40,080 bases of DNA from Acidobacteriaceae bacterium (GTDB taxonomy: Bacteria; Acidobacteriota; Terriglobia; Terriglobales; Acidobacteriaceae): positions 1 to 40,080 of the forward strand of contig JASHNW010000057.1 of assembly GCA_030041435.1 (NCBI GenBank). Direction: 5' to 3'. Below, piece after piece: positions 1-9,762 of the stretch. Under the pieces are notes generated by a model. That model made no database searches, was not told where the DNA came from, and saw only the letters and a list, made by a program, of their open reading frames with translations. Each line of letters opens with the position of its first letter. Position 1 is the first letter of the stretch. A program made the position numbers and the translations under genes.

Positions 1-441
1 CGCGGTGCGGGGATGCAGGAGATATACCAAATCACGGCGGCGCTGAAGGCGCTGCCGCATTGCAAACACGTCGCGCTGCTGACGGATGGGCGTTTCAGCG
101 GCGTTTCGACAGGGCCGTGCATTGGGCACATTTCACCGGAGGCCTTAGCAGGCGGGCCGATTGGCAAAATTGTCGATGGCGATCTGATCGAGATTCTCAT
201 CGATCGAAACGCGTTGAGCGCCAGCGTGCATCTGGTGGGAGAGAGGGACGAGATATTTGGTGCCGAAGAAGGCGCGCGGCGGCTGGCGGCGCGCTCGGCG
301 CGGGTCGATTTGCGGGCGCATCCGGACTTGCCGGACGATACGAAGCTGTGGGCGGCGCTCGTGGAAGCGAGCGGTGGCATCTGGGGCGGATGCATATATG
401 ACGTGGAGGAGATTCTGGAGCGGCTCGGAGCGAAAGCATGA
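1..441 (+). CDS. IlvD/Edd-family sugar-acid dehydratase, C-terminal part (gene enters from left edge)
   Basis: The reading frame is open from base 1, so only the last ~146 residues are present. They show the family's C-terminal signature [18 protein letters not shown] followed by [11 protein letters not shown] and DGDLIEI, which belongs to the Fe-S dehydratases of the IlvD/Edd family (dihydroxy-acid, phosphogluconate, xylonate and arabonate dehydratases). The tail [15 protein letters not shown] resembles, from memory, that of pentonate dehydratases rather than the amino-acid enzyme. The stop overlaps the next start by ATGA (438-441), and the next two genes encode the following steps of the oxidative pentose pathway. 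That context favours a D-xylonate or L-arabonate dehydratase. The family is certain. The substrate is inferred from neighbours, and the Fe-S ligands lie outside the window. Confidence 0.9.
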   Translation, partial: RGAGMQEIYQITAALKALPHCKHVALLTDGRFSGVSTGPCIGHISPEALAGGPIGKIVDGDLIEILIDRNALSASVHLVGERDEIFGAEEGARRLAARSARVDLRAHPDLPDDTKLWAALVEASGGIWGGCIYDVEEILERLGAKA

Positions 442-1268
442 TTCTGTATCGGACGAACGATGGATGGGTAGTGGAGCAGGCAGGGCGGTTCAATCCGGTA
501 GCGGAGGCTTCGCTGGATGAGCTGCTGATTCGGGAGGATCTGCATGGATATCTCGAGTCGCGCCTGAAGTCCAACGCCACGGCCGCGGGCGCGCTGCGCG
601 CCAATGATTTGCTGGCGCCCATTGGCAGCCAGGAGGTCTGGGCTGCGGGGGTGACGTATTTGCGCAGCCGTGCGGCACGTATGGCGGAGTCGAAGGACGC
701 GGGCGGCGGCGACTTCTACGATCGCGTCTATGCTGCGGAACGGCCGGAGCTGTTCTTCAAGTCGCAGGCCCACAAGGTAGTGGGACCTGGCGGCGCAGTG
801 GGGTTGCGCAGCGATGCGAAGTGGTCGGTGCCGGAGCCGGAGCTGGTGCTGGTGATCGATCCCAGGGGGCTAATCGTGGGTTATACGGTGGGCAACGATA
901 TGAGCTCGCGGGACATCGAGGGGCAGAATCCTCTGTACTTGCCGCAGGCGAAGATTTACGACCGGAGCTGCGCCTTGGGTCCGGGAATTCTGATGACGCG
1001 CGAGGCTCTGCCGGCCGCCACACACATCTCACTCCATATCGAGCGAGGCGGCACGACGGCCTTTACGGGAGAGACGACGCTGGCGCAGATGAAGCGCACC
1101 CCGCAGGAGCTGGCGGCGTATTTGTACCGCGACCAGACCTTTCCGCAAGGGGCGTTTCTGCTGACGGGGACGGGTGTGGTTCCGCCCGACTCTTTTACGC
1201 TGGAACGAGGAGACCTGATCCGAATTGGGATCGATGGGATTGGGATCCTCGTCAACCCCGTGAGCTGA
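438..1268 (+). CDS. FAH-family protein, probable 2-keto-3-deoxy-pentonate dehydratase
   Basis: The 276-residue protein has the fumarylacetoacetate hydrolase (FAH) fold signature. The likely metal ligands are Glu133 and Glu135 (in [10 protein letters not shown]) and Asp154 (in [11 protein letters not shown]), followed by the typical [21 protein letters not shown] stretch. FAH-family members include 2-keto-3-deoxy-arabinonate dehydratase, which converts the product of pentonate dehydratase to 2,5-dioxopentanoate. Flanking by an IlvD/Edd dehydratase and a 2-oxoglutarate semialdehyde dehydrogenase makes that role the best guess here. The start ATG overlaps the previous stop (ATGA) and has GGAG seven bases upstream (427-430). 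Alternatives are another FAH-type hydrolase or decarboxylase. The family call is firm; the substrate is inferred. Confidence 0.88.
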   Translation: MILYRTNDGWVVEQAGRFNPVAEASLDELLIREDLHGYLESRLKSNATAAGALRANDLLAPIGSQEVWAAGVTYLRSRAARMAESKDAGGGDFYDRVYAAERPELFFKSQAHKVVGPGGAVGLRSDAKWSVPEPELVLVIDPRGLIVGYTVGNDMSSRDIEGQNPLYLPQAKIYDRSCALGPGILMTREALPAATHISLHIERGGTTAFTGETTLAQMKRTPQELAAYLYRDQTFPQGAFLLTGTGVVPPDSFTLERGDLIRIGIDGIGILVNPVS

Positions 1269-1279
1269 TGGGAGCGGTG

Positions 1280-2824
1280 ATGGAGACGGCGCAAGTTTGG
1301 ATTGGCGGAACCTGGCGCGCAGCCGAAACGACGGGAGAATTTCAGGCAGAGAATCCTTCGACGGGAGACAAGCTGCCGCGTAAATTCCCGGTGAGCGCCT
1401 GGAAGGATTGCGACGCAGCGCTGACAGCTGCGGTCGAGGCGTCTCACGAACTGGAGAGAGTCTCGCCTGAGAATATTGCTCGATTCCTGGAATCCTACGC
1501 CGGTGAGATTGAGAAGGCTGCCGATGCTCTCGCTCGTGCGGCGCATGAGGAGACAGGCCTGGCGATCAAGCCGCGGCTGCGGGACGTGGAACTGCCGCGG
1601 ACGACGGATCAGCTGCGGCAGGCGGCGCAAGCGGCGCGAGATGGATCGTGGCGGCGGGTCACGATCGACAAAGAGCGCAACCTGCGGTCGTGCCTGGGGC
1701 CGGTGGGGCCGGTGGTGGTTTTTGGGCCCAACAATTTCCCGTTTGCGTATAACGCTGTGAGCGGGGGCGATTTTGCCGGAGCGATTGCGGCAGGGAATCC
1801 GGTGATTGCGAAGGCGCATCCGCTGCATCCGTATACGTCGCTGTTGATGGCTGGTTGCGCGTTCGAAGCGATGAAAGCATCGGCGCTGCCGAAGGCGACG
1901 GTGCAGATGATTTATCACGTGGACCCGGAGACGGGGCTGCGGCTCGTGAGCGATGCGCGGGCAGGAGCCACAGCTTTCACCGGCAGTAGGGCGGCCGGCC
2001 TTACGCTGAAGCGAGCGGCGGATGCGGCGGGAAAACCGGTTTATCTGGAGATGTCCAGCCTCAACCCGGTGGTGTTTCTGCCGGAGGGGCTGAGGCAAAA
2101 CGCGCAAAAATGGGCGCTCGAACTGGCAGACAGCTGCACGGCGGGCTCCGGGCAGTTCTGCACGCGGCCGAATTTGGTTTTTCTCTTTGCGGGTGACGCG
2201 GCCGAGACATTTCTGCACGAAGTGGCGGCGGCGTTTCAGGGACGCGAGCCGCATGCGCTGCTGGCGGCGAGTGTGCAGGAGCGGCTGGGCGAGTCGATTG
2301 ATGCACTGCGCAGCGCGGGGGCCGAGGTGGCAACCGGAGCGACGGCGCTGCCAGGGCCCGGCTATCGTTATGCCAATACGCTGCTGCGCGTGCCCGGAGA
2401 GATCTTCCTGTCGAAGCCGGAAGAGTTCATGCGCGAAGCGTTCGGCAACGAGGTTCTGGCGGTGACGGTGACGACCGAACGGCAACTGCTGGACGCTCTG
2501 GGGCATCTGGAAGGGAACTTGACGGCGAGCGTGTATTCCGCTGCGCCGGGCTCTTCTGCGAGTTGGGGTGCGGATGAGGCACTCTATGAGAAAGTGGCGC
2601 CGGCGCTGCGGAGAAAGGCCGGGCGCTTCCTGAACGATAAGATGCCGACGGGGGTTGCGGTGAGTCCGGCGATGAATCATGGTGGCCCGTACCCCGCGAC
2701 CGGGCATCCGGGGTTTACGGCGGTCGGATTTCCGGCGGCGATTACGCGGTTCACAGCGCTGCGCTGTTACGATCACGTCCGCGAGGACCGGCTGCCGGAG
2801 TGGCTGCGGGAAGACAGGGTATAG
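1280..2824 (+). CDS. Aldehyde dehydrogenase, probable 2-oxoglutarate semialdehyde (2,5-dioxovalerate) dehydrogenase
   Basis: This is a 514-residue NAD(P)-dependent aldehyde dehydrogenase. Visible family features are GPNNFPFAYNAVSGGDFAGA around residues 149-168, cofactor-site AGNPVIAKAHPLHPYTS (171-187), TAFTGSRAAG (231-240), the general-base Glu257 in YLEMSSLNPV, and the catalytic Cys294 in SGQFCTRPNL. This motif style is that of the 2-oxoglutarate semialdehyde dehydrogenases, which make 2-oxoglutarate at the end of the Weimberg pathway. An upstream in-frame ATG at 1268 overlaps the previous stop (TGATG). The ATG at 1280 was chosen because GGGAG (1270-1274) is well placed before it. Translation is probably coupled to the FAH gene. 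The gene ends the operon. Confidence 0.92.
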   Translation: METAQVWIGGTWRAAETTGEFQAENPSTGDKLPRKFPVSAWKDCDAALTAAVEASHELERVSPENIARFLESYAGEIEKAADALARAAHEETGLAIKPRLRDVELPRTTDQLRQAAQAARDGSWRRVTIDKERNLRSCLGPVGPVVVFGPNNFPFAYNAVSGGDFAGAIAAGNPVIAKAHPLHPYTSLLMAGCAFEAMKASALPKATVQMIYHVDPETGLRLVSDARAGATAFTGSRAAGLTLKRAADAAGKPVYLEMSSLNPVVFLPEGLRQNAQKWALELADSCTAGSGQFCTRPNLVFLFAGDAAETFLHEVAAAFQGREPHALLAASVQERLGESIDALRSAGAEVATGATALPGPGYRYANTLLRVPGEIFLSKPEEFMREAFGNEVLAVTVTTERQLLDALGHLEGNLTASVYSAAPGSSASWGADEALYEKVAPALRRKAGRFLNDKMPTGVAVSPAMNHGGPYPATGHPGFTAVGFPAAITRFTALRCYDHVREDRLPEWLREDRV

Positions 2825-2971
2825 GGTGTAAAAGGTAGGTTCAGGCGTGGTGGCTGGGTCCTGAGCGGCAATGGCCGCACGAAGAAAATCTCCGAATGCG
2901 TGCGGGTTTCGCCGCGAAAAGAGACATGGCTGCCAGTAAGCTGCGGACAGTTCGCGTCTAAGAAAGCTGTG

Positions 2972-5900
2972 ATGATGGAATTCCACATTTCGCGCGAGGC
3001 TCGCGACCGCTACCAGGTGAGCGATGCCCTGTTCAATTTTGTCGGCAATGTGATTTTTGGCGATCTGGCGCAATGCCGCGAGCTGGCGTATCGGATGAGC
3101 GAGGCGCGGGACCGGAACGCGCCGGTGCATCCGGGTGCGCTGTTTGCGATGGGGCTGATCGACGAGATCAGCCACGCGATGGTGGCGCAATACCGGAAGA
3201 GGCGCGATCCGGGTGTGACCGATGCAGCTCTGAAGTGGTTTGGCGCACGCGTGGGCGAGGACAATGTCGAGCGCTTGCTGAGGGCATTCATCGAGGAATT
3301 TCCCAATGTTGGAATTTACAGAGGCGAGGCTAACCTGGACGCATGGCTGGATGGCTCGACAGATGGCCTGAAGCATCGGGAGGCAGTGCTCGAGGAACTG
3401 ATGCTGCTGTGGCTCGCGAATCAGAATCCAGCGTTTCAGCCCTTCAAAGAACTGTACAAAGATGAAAAGCTGGCGCAAAAGACCGCGTACAAGGAAGTGA
3501 CGGCGGAGCTGCGCAGCTATTTTGCGACCCGTCCGGAGACCGGAATGGGACGCGGCAATCTGCTGGACCTGCTGCGCGCCCCGATGGAGGCATCGCCCGA
3601 TTCGCTGACTGGGCAGCTGGCGTGGATCAGGCAGAACTGGTCGCAGTTTATCGGCGAGAACCTGAGCAAAGTATTACTCGCGACGGATGTGCTGAAGGAA
3701 GAGGAAATCGCCATCTGGATGCGCTTTCATCCGCCGTCGGAGCATCGGCGCCACGATCCGTTTGAGTTCGGCAAAGGGCAGTACGATGTTCCCGTCTACT
3801 CCCGGGATGGGCATCCCGGAGACGTCGAGTACGAGCGGTTCAGTCCCGATCTGGACTGGATGCCGAACGTGGTGATGATTGCGAAGAGCACCTACGTATG
3901 GCTCGCGCAGCTGTCGCGGCAGTACGGGCGGGCGATCGGGCGGCTCGATCAGATTCCCGACGAGGAGCTGGATCTGCTGGCGCGGCGCGGGCTGAACGCG
4001 CTTTGGCTGATCGGTGTGTGGGAGCGGAGCCGGGCTTCGCAGACGATCAAGCGGCTGCGCGGGCAGGCCGATGCCGTTGCGTCGGCGTATTCGCTGGACA
4101 GCTACCGGATTGCGGACGATCTGGGCGGCGATTACGCGTACAACAATCTGCGGGAGCGCGCTGCGCGCTACGGAATCCGGTTGGCGAGCGACATGGTGCC
4201 GAATCATATGGGCATCGATTCGCCGTGGGTGGTGGAACATCCGGAGTGGTTCCTGTCGCGGCAGGACAAACCTTATCCCGCGTATAGCTTTGAAGGCCCC
4301 GATTTGTCGCACGATGGACGCGTCGAGATCAAGATTGAGGATCACTACTACGACCAGACCGACGCAGCGGTTGTGTTCCGGAGGAGGGACAACGCGACGG
4401 GGCATGTGGAGTACATCTACCACGGCAACGACGGCACGAGCTTCCCGTGGAACGACACGGCGCAGCTGAATTATCTGCGGGCGGACGTGCGTGAGCAGGT
4501 GATTCAGACGATTCTGCACGTGGCGCGGCTGTTTCCCATCATTCGTTTCGACGCGGCGATGACGCTGGCGCGCCGGCACGTGCAGCGGCTGTGGTTTCCA
4601 ATACCGGGCAGCGGCGGATCGATCCCCTCGCGGGCGGAATTCGCTATGACCCAGGAGCAATTCGATGCAGCGATGCCGCACGAGTTCTGGCGAGAAGTAG
4701 TGGATCGCGTGGCGGCAGAAGTTCCGGGAACCTTGTTGCTGGCAGAGGCATTCTGGCTGCTGGAAGGATACTTCGTGCGCACGCTGGGCATGCATCGCGT
4801 GTATAACAGCGCGTTCATGAACATGATGCGGGACGAGGAGAACGCGAAGTATCGGTCGGTCATCAAGAACACGATCGAGTTCGACCCTGACATTTTGAAG
4901 CGGTACGTGAACTTCATGAGCAATCCGGATGAGCGCACGGCCATCGATCAGTTTGGGACCGGCGATAAGTATTTCGGCGTGTGCACCATGATGGCGACGT
5001 TGCCGGGGTTGCCGATGTTCGGGCATGGGCAGATCGAGGCGTTCACAGAAAAGTACGGAATGGAGTATAAGCGGCCGCGGTACGAGGAGACGCCGAACCC
5101 GCATCTGGTGGAGCGGCACCAGCGCGAGATTGCCCCCCTGCTGAAGAATCGCCACGTTTTTGCGGAGAGCAAACACTTCTGGCTGTTCGATTTCTGGCGC
5201 GACGACGGCACGGTGGATGAGAACGTCTTCGCGTGGTCGAATCGACTGGGCGATCAGCGGGCGTTGGTCGTTTATCACAACAAATACGCGAGCACCGCGG
5301 GGACGCTGCACGGGTCGGCAGCGAAGGCCGACAAGGCAACCGGGGAGCTGTCGTTTGTCAGGATTCACGAGGCGCTGGGTTTGCCAGGTGACGGAGATGC
5401 CCTGCTGGCGTACCAGGACAACGCGAACGGCCTGCACTATTTGCGGCACGCACGCGAGATTCGGGAGCGCGGGTTATCTCTGCGGCTGGGAGCGTATCAA
5501 TATCACGCTTTGCAGAACTGGCGCGACTTGCGGTCGAGCGAAGCGCATCCGTGGGAGGCCCTGTGCAGCGATCTGAATGGAACGGGCGTCTGGAGTCTGG
5601 ACGAGGCGCTGGACAAGTTCAGGCTGCGTCCGGTGCATGCGGCTTTGCGGCGGGCGCTGGATGCGGATTTGCTGCGTTGCTACTCGGATCTGGCGGAAGT
5701 GGAAGGCGAGAGTGCCGACGGGAAGCAGTTGTCACGCGCGAGCCAGGCGCCTTGCGGACGGGAAGAGACGTTCGACGGGCTGACGAGGCGGGCGGAACGA
5801 TTCTTCCGCGAGGCGATGGCGTCGGTGCAGGGCGGGAAAGCGGAAGAAGTCGCCGAGGAGGCCGCAGCACAGAAGGTTGGCGCTGAGGCGAGCGCCAGCG

Positions 5901-6697
5901 CTGCACCGGCAGCAGTCGACGGGGCACGCGGACGTTATCGCAAGGCGCAAAAGAGATACCGCAACTTGTTGGAGGCCGCGGCGCGGGTTCCGGAGATGGA
6001 GAAGCTGTGCGTGCACACGTGGCCGCCGGACGCACGCACGGTGCTACCGAGCTATAGTCCCACGGCGAGCGCGGCAGCGGTGTGGGCGCCGGTGGCGGCG
6101 TGGTGTTTGGTGAGTGCTTTTGCAGATTTGCTTCCGCAGGAGAAAAACCGCGGGGAAGTGTTCGACAAGCTGTATCTGCGATCCGTGCTGGCGGAGGTGT
6201 TTCACCCGCTGGGACTGGAAGGCGATGCCGCGTTCCGGGCAGCAGCGCGGGTTCGCCTCCTGATCGCCCAGGCCGCTGGCGGGCAGAGCGGGCCTGGAGC
6301 GGCATGGGACGATCCGGATGTGGTTTGGCTGACGGGATTGCACGAGGCCGATGGACATCGTTACTTCAACAAAGAAGCCCACGAGCAGGTTTTATGGTGG
6401 ACTATGCTGGTGCGTCTGGTGAGCCTGGCGGAGTCGGATCCTGCGGGGAGATCGGCCGCGACGCGCAGGGCCGTGCAGGAAATGGAAGCACAGGCAGAGA
6501 AGGCGATGCTCGCCGCCAGGACAGCGGGGTACAAGCTGGGCGAGTTGCTGAAAGGCCAGGAAGAAGCCACACGAGAGGCTGCTGCGCGAGCCGCCGGTCA
6601 GCCGGAAGACGAATCCATCATCGAAGATTCGGGCACCATGACTGGCAGCGACGGATACAAATCCGAGAGCGAAAAGCATCCTGTCCGGGAGGCGTGA
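2972..6697 (+). CDS. Very large GH13 (alpha-amylase superfamily) protein, specificity unknown
   Basis: The protein is about 1241 residues long. A central TIM-barrel of glycoside hydrolase family 13 is recognised by SDMVPNHMGID (~residue 406, region I), the nucleophile Asp527 in IIRFDAAM, the acid/base Glu592 in LLLAEAFW and the third catalytic Asp653 in FMSNPDERTA. In region IV the almost universal His before that Asp is replaced by Pro (NPD rather than NHD). About 270 residues precede the barrel-like part and show no family I recognise. The C-terminal ~350 residues are Ala/Glu-rich and partly coiled-coil-like. No signal peptide is visible, so a cytoplasmic alpha-glucan role (hydrolase or transglycosylase) is likely. 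Start: ATG codons at 2972 and 2975 are adjacent; an in-frame ATG at 2900 is possible, but its extra residues look unlike the protein. Confidence 0.85.
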   Translation: MMEFHISREARDRYQVSDALFNFVGNVIFGDLAQCRELAYRMSEARDRNAPVHPGALFAMGLIDEISHAMVAQYRKRRDPGVTDAALKWFGARVGEDNVERLLRAFIEEFPNVGIYRGEANLDAWLDGSTDGLKHREAVLEELMLLWLANQNPAFQPFKELYKDEKLAQKTAYKEVTAELRSYFATRPETGMGRGNLLDLLRAPMEASPDSLTGQLAWIRQNWSQFIGENLSKVLLATDVLKEEEIAIWMRFHPPSEHRRHDPFEFGKGQYDVPVYSRDGHPGDVEYERFSPDLDWMPNVVMIAKSTYVWLAQLSRQYGRAIGRLDQIPDEELDLLARRGLNALWLIGVWERSRASQTIKRLRGQADAVASAYSLDSYRIADDLGGDYAYNNLRERAARYGIRLASDMVPNHMGIDSPWVVEHPEWFLSRQDKPYPAYSFEGPDLSHDGRVEIKIEDHYYDQTDAAVVFRRRDNATGHVEYIYHGNDGTSFPWNDTAQLNYLRADVREQVIQTILHVARLFPIIRFDAAMTLARRHVQRLWFPIPGSGGSIPSRAEFAMTQEQFDAAMPHEFWREVVDRVAAEVPGTLLLAEAFWLLEGYFVRTLGMHRVYNSAFMNMMRDEENAKYRSVIKNTIEFDPDILKRYVNFMSNPDERTAIDQFGTGDKYFGVCTMMATLPGLPMFGHGQIEAFTEKYGMEYKRPRYEETPNPHLVERHQREIAPLLKNRHVFAESKHFWLFDFWRDDGTVDENVFAWSNRLGDQRALVVYHNKYASTAGTLHGSAAKADKATGELSFVRIHEALGLPGDGDALLAYQDNANGLHYLRHAREIRERGLSLRLGAYQYHALQNWRDLRSSEAHPWEALCSDLNGTGVWSLDEALDKFRLRPVHAALRRALDADLLRCYSDLAEVEGESADGKQLSRASQAPCGREETFDGLTRRAERFFREAMASVQGGKAEEVAEEAAAQKVGAEASASAAPAAVDGARGRYRKAQKRYRNLLEAAARVPEMEKLCVHTWPPDARTVLPSYSPTASAAAVWAPVAAWCLVSAFADLLPQEKNRGEVFDKLYLRSVLAEVFHPLGLEGDAAFRAAARVRLLIAQAAGGQSGPGAAWDDPDVVWLTGLHEADGHRYFNKEAHEQVLWWTMLVRLVSLAESDPAGRSAATRRAVQEMEAQAEKAMLAARTAGYKLGELLKGQEEATREAAARAAGQPEDESIIEDSGTMTGSDGYKSESEKHPVREA

Positions 6698-6712
6698 TTC
6701 GACGCTGAAAGC

Positions 6713-9385
6713 CTATTCCGCGCGCAGCGCTTCCATGGGGTCGACGCGCGAGGCTCGGCGCGCCGGCAGGTAGGCGGCGAGCATGCCGCTGAGGAAGAGC
6801 AGAACCGAGGCGAGGGCGAGGGTCCAGCCATCGTGGGCCTGGACGCCGTAGAGGAAGCCGCGCAGCAGGCGGCTCGACGCGAAGGCCAGACCGCTGCCCA
6901 CTGCGACGCCGATGAGGAGCATCACCCCAGCCTGGCGCATGACCAGCCACAACAGATTGCCGCGGCCGGCGCCAAGAGCGATGCGCAGGCCCATTTCACG
7001 GGTGCGCTGCGTGACGACGTAAGCCAGAAGGCCGTAGAGGCCGGCGACGCAAAGTAACAGGGCTGAGAAGCCGAAGATCTCGAGCAGATGAGCGGCGAGG
7101 CGCTGGCTGCCATAGGAGTCTTCGACGATCTGGTCCATGGTGATGACGTTGGCGTGGGCGAGTTCGGGGCTCGCCTGGCGGAGGATGTCGCGCAGCTCGG
7201 GGATCATTCCGGAAGTGGGGCGCTCGGTGCGGACCGCAAGGTCCATGGCGATGCCCTCCAGTGCGTTATAGAAATTTGAATCCGGCGTGATCTGGGGGAT
7301 GGAGACTTCCACTTCGGGCATTGACTCCTCGGCAACGGAGCGCTGGCGGGCGTCGTCGAGGATGCCGACGATACGTGTCGGAGTCTTTGGACGCATATTC
7401 AACAGCTTCTGTCCGATGATGGCGGCGGGATCGTGTTTGTCGGGTGAATAGAGACGGGCAAAGGCCTCGTTGACGACGACGACGGGCTGAGAGGTAGCAG
7501 TATCTTCGGCGTCGAAGTATCGGCCCGCAGCCATTTTGAAGCCGAAGACGCGATGCACGTCGGGGCTGACGGCCTTCATGAAGGAGAGGATGGCGTAGCC
7601 GTTCATTTGCATCTGCAGGTGGATGGTGAATGTGCCGCCGAGCGGGACAACGCTCATGAGACCGGCGGACTGGACTCCCGGCAGATGCTGCGCCCGCTCG
7701 ATGAGCGGTTCATAGAGGGCCTGGGTCATATTGCGGCCGGCAAAGCGGAAGGTCGGGATGTCGAGGTTGGCAACGAGGATGTGGTCGGTGCGGTAGCCGA
7801 GCGGGACGTGGCGGAGCGACCAGATGGTGCGAAGGAGGAGCCCGCAGGCGACGAGCAGGGTGAGCGACATGGCAATCTCGACGGAGACCAGTGCGCCGCG
7901 CATGCGATGGTGGCGGCGTCCGGCGCCGGTTTGGAGTCCGCCTTGTTTGAGCGCCGGCTCGATGGGGGCGCGGACGGCGATGAGCGCAGGCCATGCGGTG
8001 GACATGAGCGCTGACACAACCGTGAGCCCGAGCAGCGCGACCAGGATCCATGCGTCGGGCGTGGCGGGCGCGGGCAGTGGGAGATGCCGGGTGAGTTCGC
8101 GGTTCAGGAGTCGAACCGAAGCGAATGCGAAGCCGGCTCCCAGCACAGCAGCGCAGCCACTGAGGACGAGGCCCTCCACCATCATTTGCTGCACGACGCG
8201 CCAGCGGCTGGCCCCGAGTGCGCCGCGCATGGCGATTTCGCGCTGGCGGGCCGTGCTGCGCGCCAGCAGCAGATTCGTGACATTGACGCTGGCGATGAGC
8301 CACAGGACGCCGGCGGCGGCGAGCAGTGCAAGGAGGGCTTTGCGGATATCGGCGTCGACCAGTGTGTCTGCATACGGCTTAACCGTCGCCACACTGGCCT
8401 GGCTGCGCTGATCGGGATCGGTGTATTGCGCCGCGACACGCTTCTGGATGGTGGCCATTTCGGCGGCGGCTGTGGCGAGGCGCACGCCGGGGCGCAGGCG
8501 CGCGATGACCATGTAGTGATCGGAGTTCCAGTCGCGCCCCTTGTCGCGATCGCCGAGCTGCATTCCGACCCAGACCTGGGGCGAGAGATTGGCTGCGTTG
8601 GCGGGATAGCGAAAGCCAGGCGGCATGACGCCGGCGACGGTGTAGGGGTTGTTGTTGATGTGCACCACGCGGCCCAGGATGTTTTTGTCGGAGGCGAAGG
8701 CTTCCTTCCAGACCGCGTCGCTGAGCACAATGAGGCCGGCGTTCCTGCTGGCCGCGTAGCCAGGAGTTTCCGGAATGAAACTGCGGCCGAGGCGCGGCTG
8801 GACGCCGAGGGTGTCAAAGAAGTCGGGACTAACACTCTGGCCGCTGATCTCGAGAAAGGTGGTTTTGCCTTCGAGGTAATTGCGACCGCCGAGGCCGCTC
8901 GAAAACGCGATTTGCTGGAAAGAACGGCTCTGCCGGATCCACTGCTCCACGTCGAGCCACGGCGCGGGTGAGCCTTGCGGAGATTTGCCGTCACTTTCCT
9001 GAATGAGAACGAGCCGCGAAGGGTCGCGATACGAGACCGGCTGAAGGAGCACGTGGTCGACGACTGTGAACATGGCCGCGGCCGCGCCGATGCCGAGAGC
9101 GAGCGTGCCGATCACCGTCGTCGCGAAGCCGGGCGAGCGGCGCATCTGGCGCAACGCATAGCGGAGGTCCTGGCCGAAACGCTCGAGAAAGAGCCAGCCC
9201 CAGGTCTCGCGCGTTACGTCTTTGGAGATGGCGATGTTGCCGAGCCCCCTCGCGGCCGCAGCGCGGGCTGCGGGCTCGGATTCGCCCCGGGCAACGCGAT
9301 CGGCGATGGCCATGCGCAGATGCGTTTCCAGTTCGGCGTCGAGGTCGGCTTTGCGTCTGTTGAACCGGAGCCATCCGAGCATCAT
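6713..9385 (-). CDS. ADOP-type MacB-like ABC permease
   Basis: The 890-residue membrane protein opens with a soluble prefix (LDAELETHLRMAIADRVARG, then AARGLGN), typical of acidobacterial 'duplicated orphan permeases'. Next come FGQDLRYALRQMRRSPGF, a first membrane segment (TLALGIGAAAAMFTVVD), a large periplasmic MacB-type domain, a FtsX-like three-helix block (~430-560), a second periplasmic domain, and a C-terminal FtsX block ending in [20 protein letters not shown]. It is the membrane half of a MacB/LolCDE-type mechanotransmission system, but no ATPase gene is near. The start ATG (9385) has AAGGAG eight bases upstream, and the gene follows padR by 26 bp in the same direction. It converges on the GH13 gene with a 15-bp gap. 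Confidence 0.93.
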   Translation of the reverse strand: MMLGWLRFNRRKADLDAELETHLRMAIADRVARGESEPAARAAAARGLGNIAISKDVTRETWGWLFLERFGQDLRYALRQMRRSPGFATTVIGTLALGIGAAAAMFTVVDHVLLQPVSYRDPSRLVLIQESDGKSPQGSPAPWLDVEQWIRQSRSFQQIAFSSGLGGRNYLEGKTTFLEISGQSVSPDFFDTLGVQPRLGRSFIPETPGYAASRNAGLIVLSDAVWKEAFASDKNILGRVVHINNNPYTVAGVMPPGFRYPANAANLSPQVWVGMQLGDRDKGRDWNSDHYMVIARLRPGVRLATAAAEMATIQKRVAAQYTDPDQRSQASVATVKPYADTLVDADIRKALLALLAAAGVLWLIASVNVTNLLLARSTARQREIAMRGALGASRWRVVQQMMVEGLVLSGCAAVLGAGFAFASVRLLNRELTRHLPLPAPATPDAWILVALLGLTVVSALMSTAWPALIAVRAPIEPALKQGGLQTGAGRRHHRMRGALVSVEIAMSLTLLVACGLLLRTIWSLRHVPLGYRTDHILVANLDIPTFRFAGRNMTQALYEPLIERAQHLPGVQSAGLMSVVPLGGTFTIHLQMQMNGYAILSFMKAVSPDVHRVFGFKMAAGRYFDAEDTATSQPVVVVNEAFARLYSPDKHDPAAIIGQKLLNMRPKTPTRIVGILDDARQRSVAEESMPEVEVSIPQITPDSNFYNALEGIAMDLAVRTERPTSGMIPELRDILRQASPELAHANVITMDQIVEDSYGSQRLAAHLLEIFGFSALLLCVAGLYGLLAYVVTQRTREMGLRIALGAGRGNLLWLVMRQAGVMLLIGVAVGSGLAFASSRLLRGFLYGVQAHDGWTLALASVLLFLSGMLAAYLPARRASRVDPMEALRAE

Positions 9386-9411
9386 GGCGTTCTCCTTGCG
9401 GTGCGGGCGGA

Positions 9412-9762
9412 TCAGGCCTCGAGGATGGACCCAATGGCGGCGACCATCGCGTCCCAACTTGAACGGTCGCGGGCGAGCTGGCGGCGGCCCTCGCTGGTGA
9501 TCCTGTAGAAACGGGCGCGCTGGTTCTGTTCGGTCATCCGCCACTCGGCGGCGATCCATTTATGGCGCTCCATGCGATGAAGCGCCGGATAGAGGGAGCC
9601 GGTTTCGACCTGGAGAACATCGCCGGAGCGGGTGCGAAGAGCCTGGCTGATGGCGTAACCGTGCTGCTCTCCCCATTGGAGGGTTTGCAGGACGAGCATA
9701 TCGAGGGTGCCTTGGAGCAGCTCGATGCGATTGCGATATCCGTCGGTGGACCGCTTGATCAT
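9412..9762 (-). CDS. PadR-family transcriptional regulator
   Basis: This 116-residue winged-helix protein has the PadR pattern: LLQGTLDMLVLQTLQWGEQHGYAIS, then VETGSLYPALHRMER (recognition helix and wing) and FYRITSEGRRQL. PadR proteins are usually autorepressors that also control a neighbouring membrane protein gene. Here the ADOP permease follows 26 bp downstream in what is surely an operon, the arrangement commonly seen in acidobacteria. A palindrome, TGTAGGCACTCTACA, starts right at the start codon and fits an autoregulatory operator. The inducer is unknown. The short length places it with the PadR proteins that carry a minimal dimerisation helix. Confidence 0.93.
   Translation of the reverse strand: MIKRSTDGYRNRIELLQGTLDMLVLQTLQWGEQHGYAISQALRTRSGDVLQVETGSLYPALHRMERHKWIAAEWRMTEQNQRARFYRITSEGRRQLARDRSSWDAMVAAIGSILEA

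Noticed and set aside
956-3478. Long open frame on the minus strand across the aldehyde dehydrogenase and GH13 genes
   Set aside because: Its translation is Arg/His/Pro-rich with no family signature, and the plus-strand genes over the same span are well supported. It is a by-product of high GC content.
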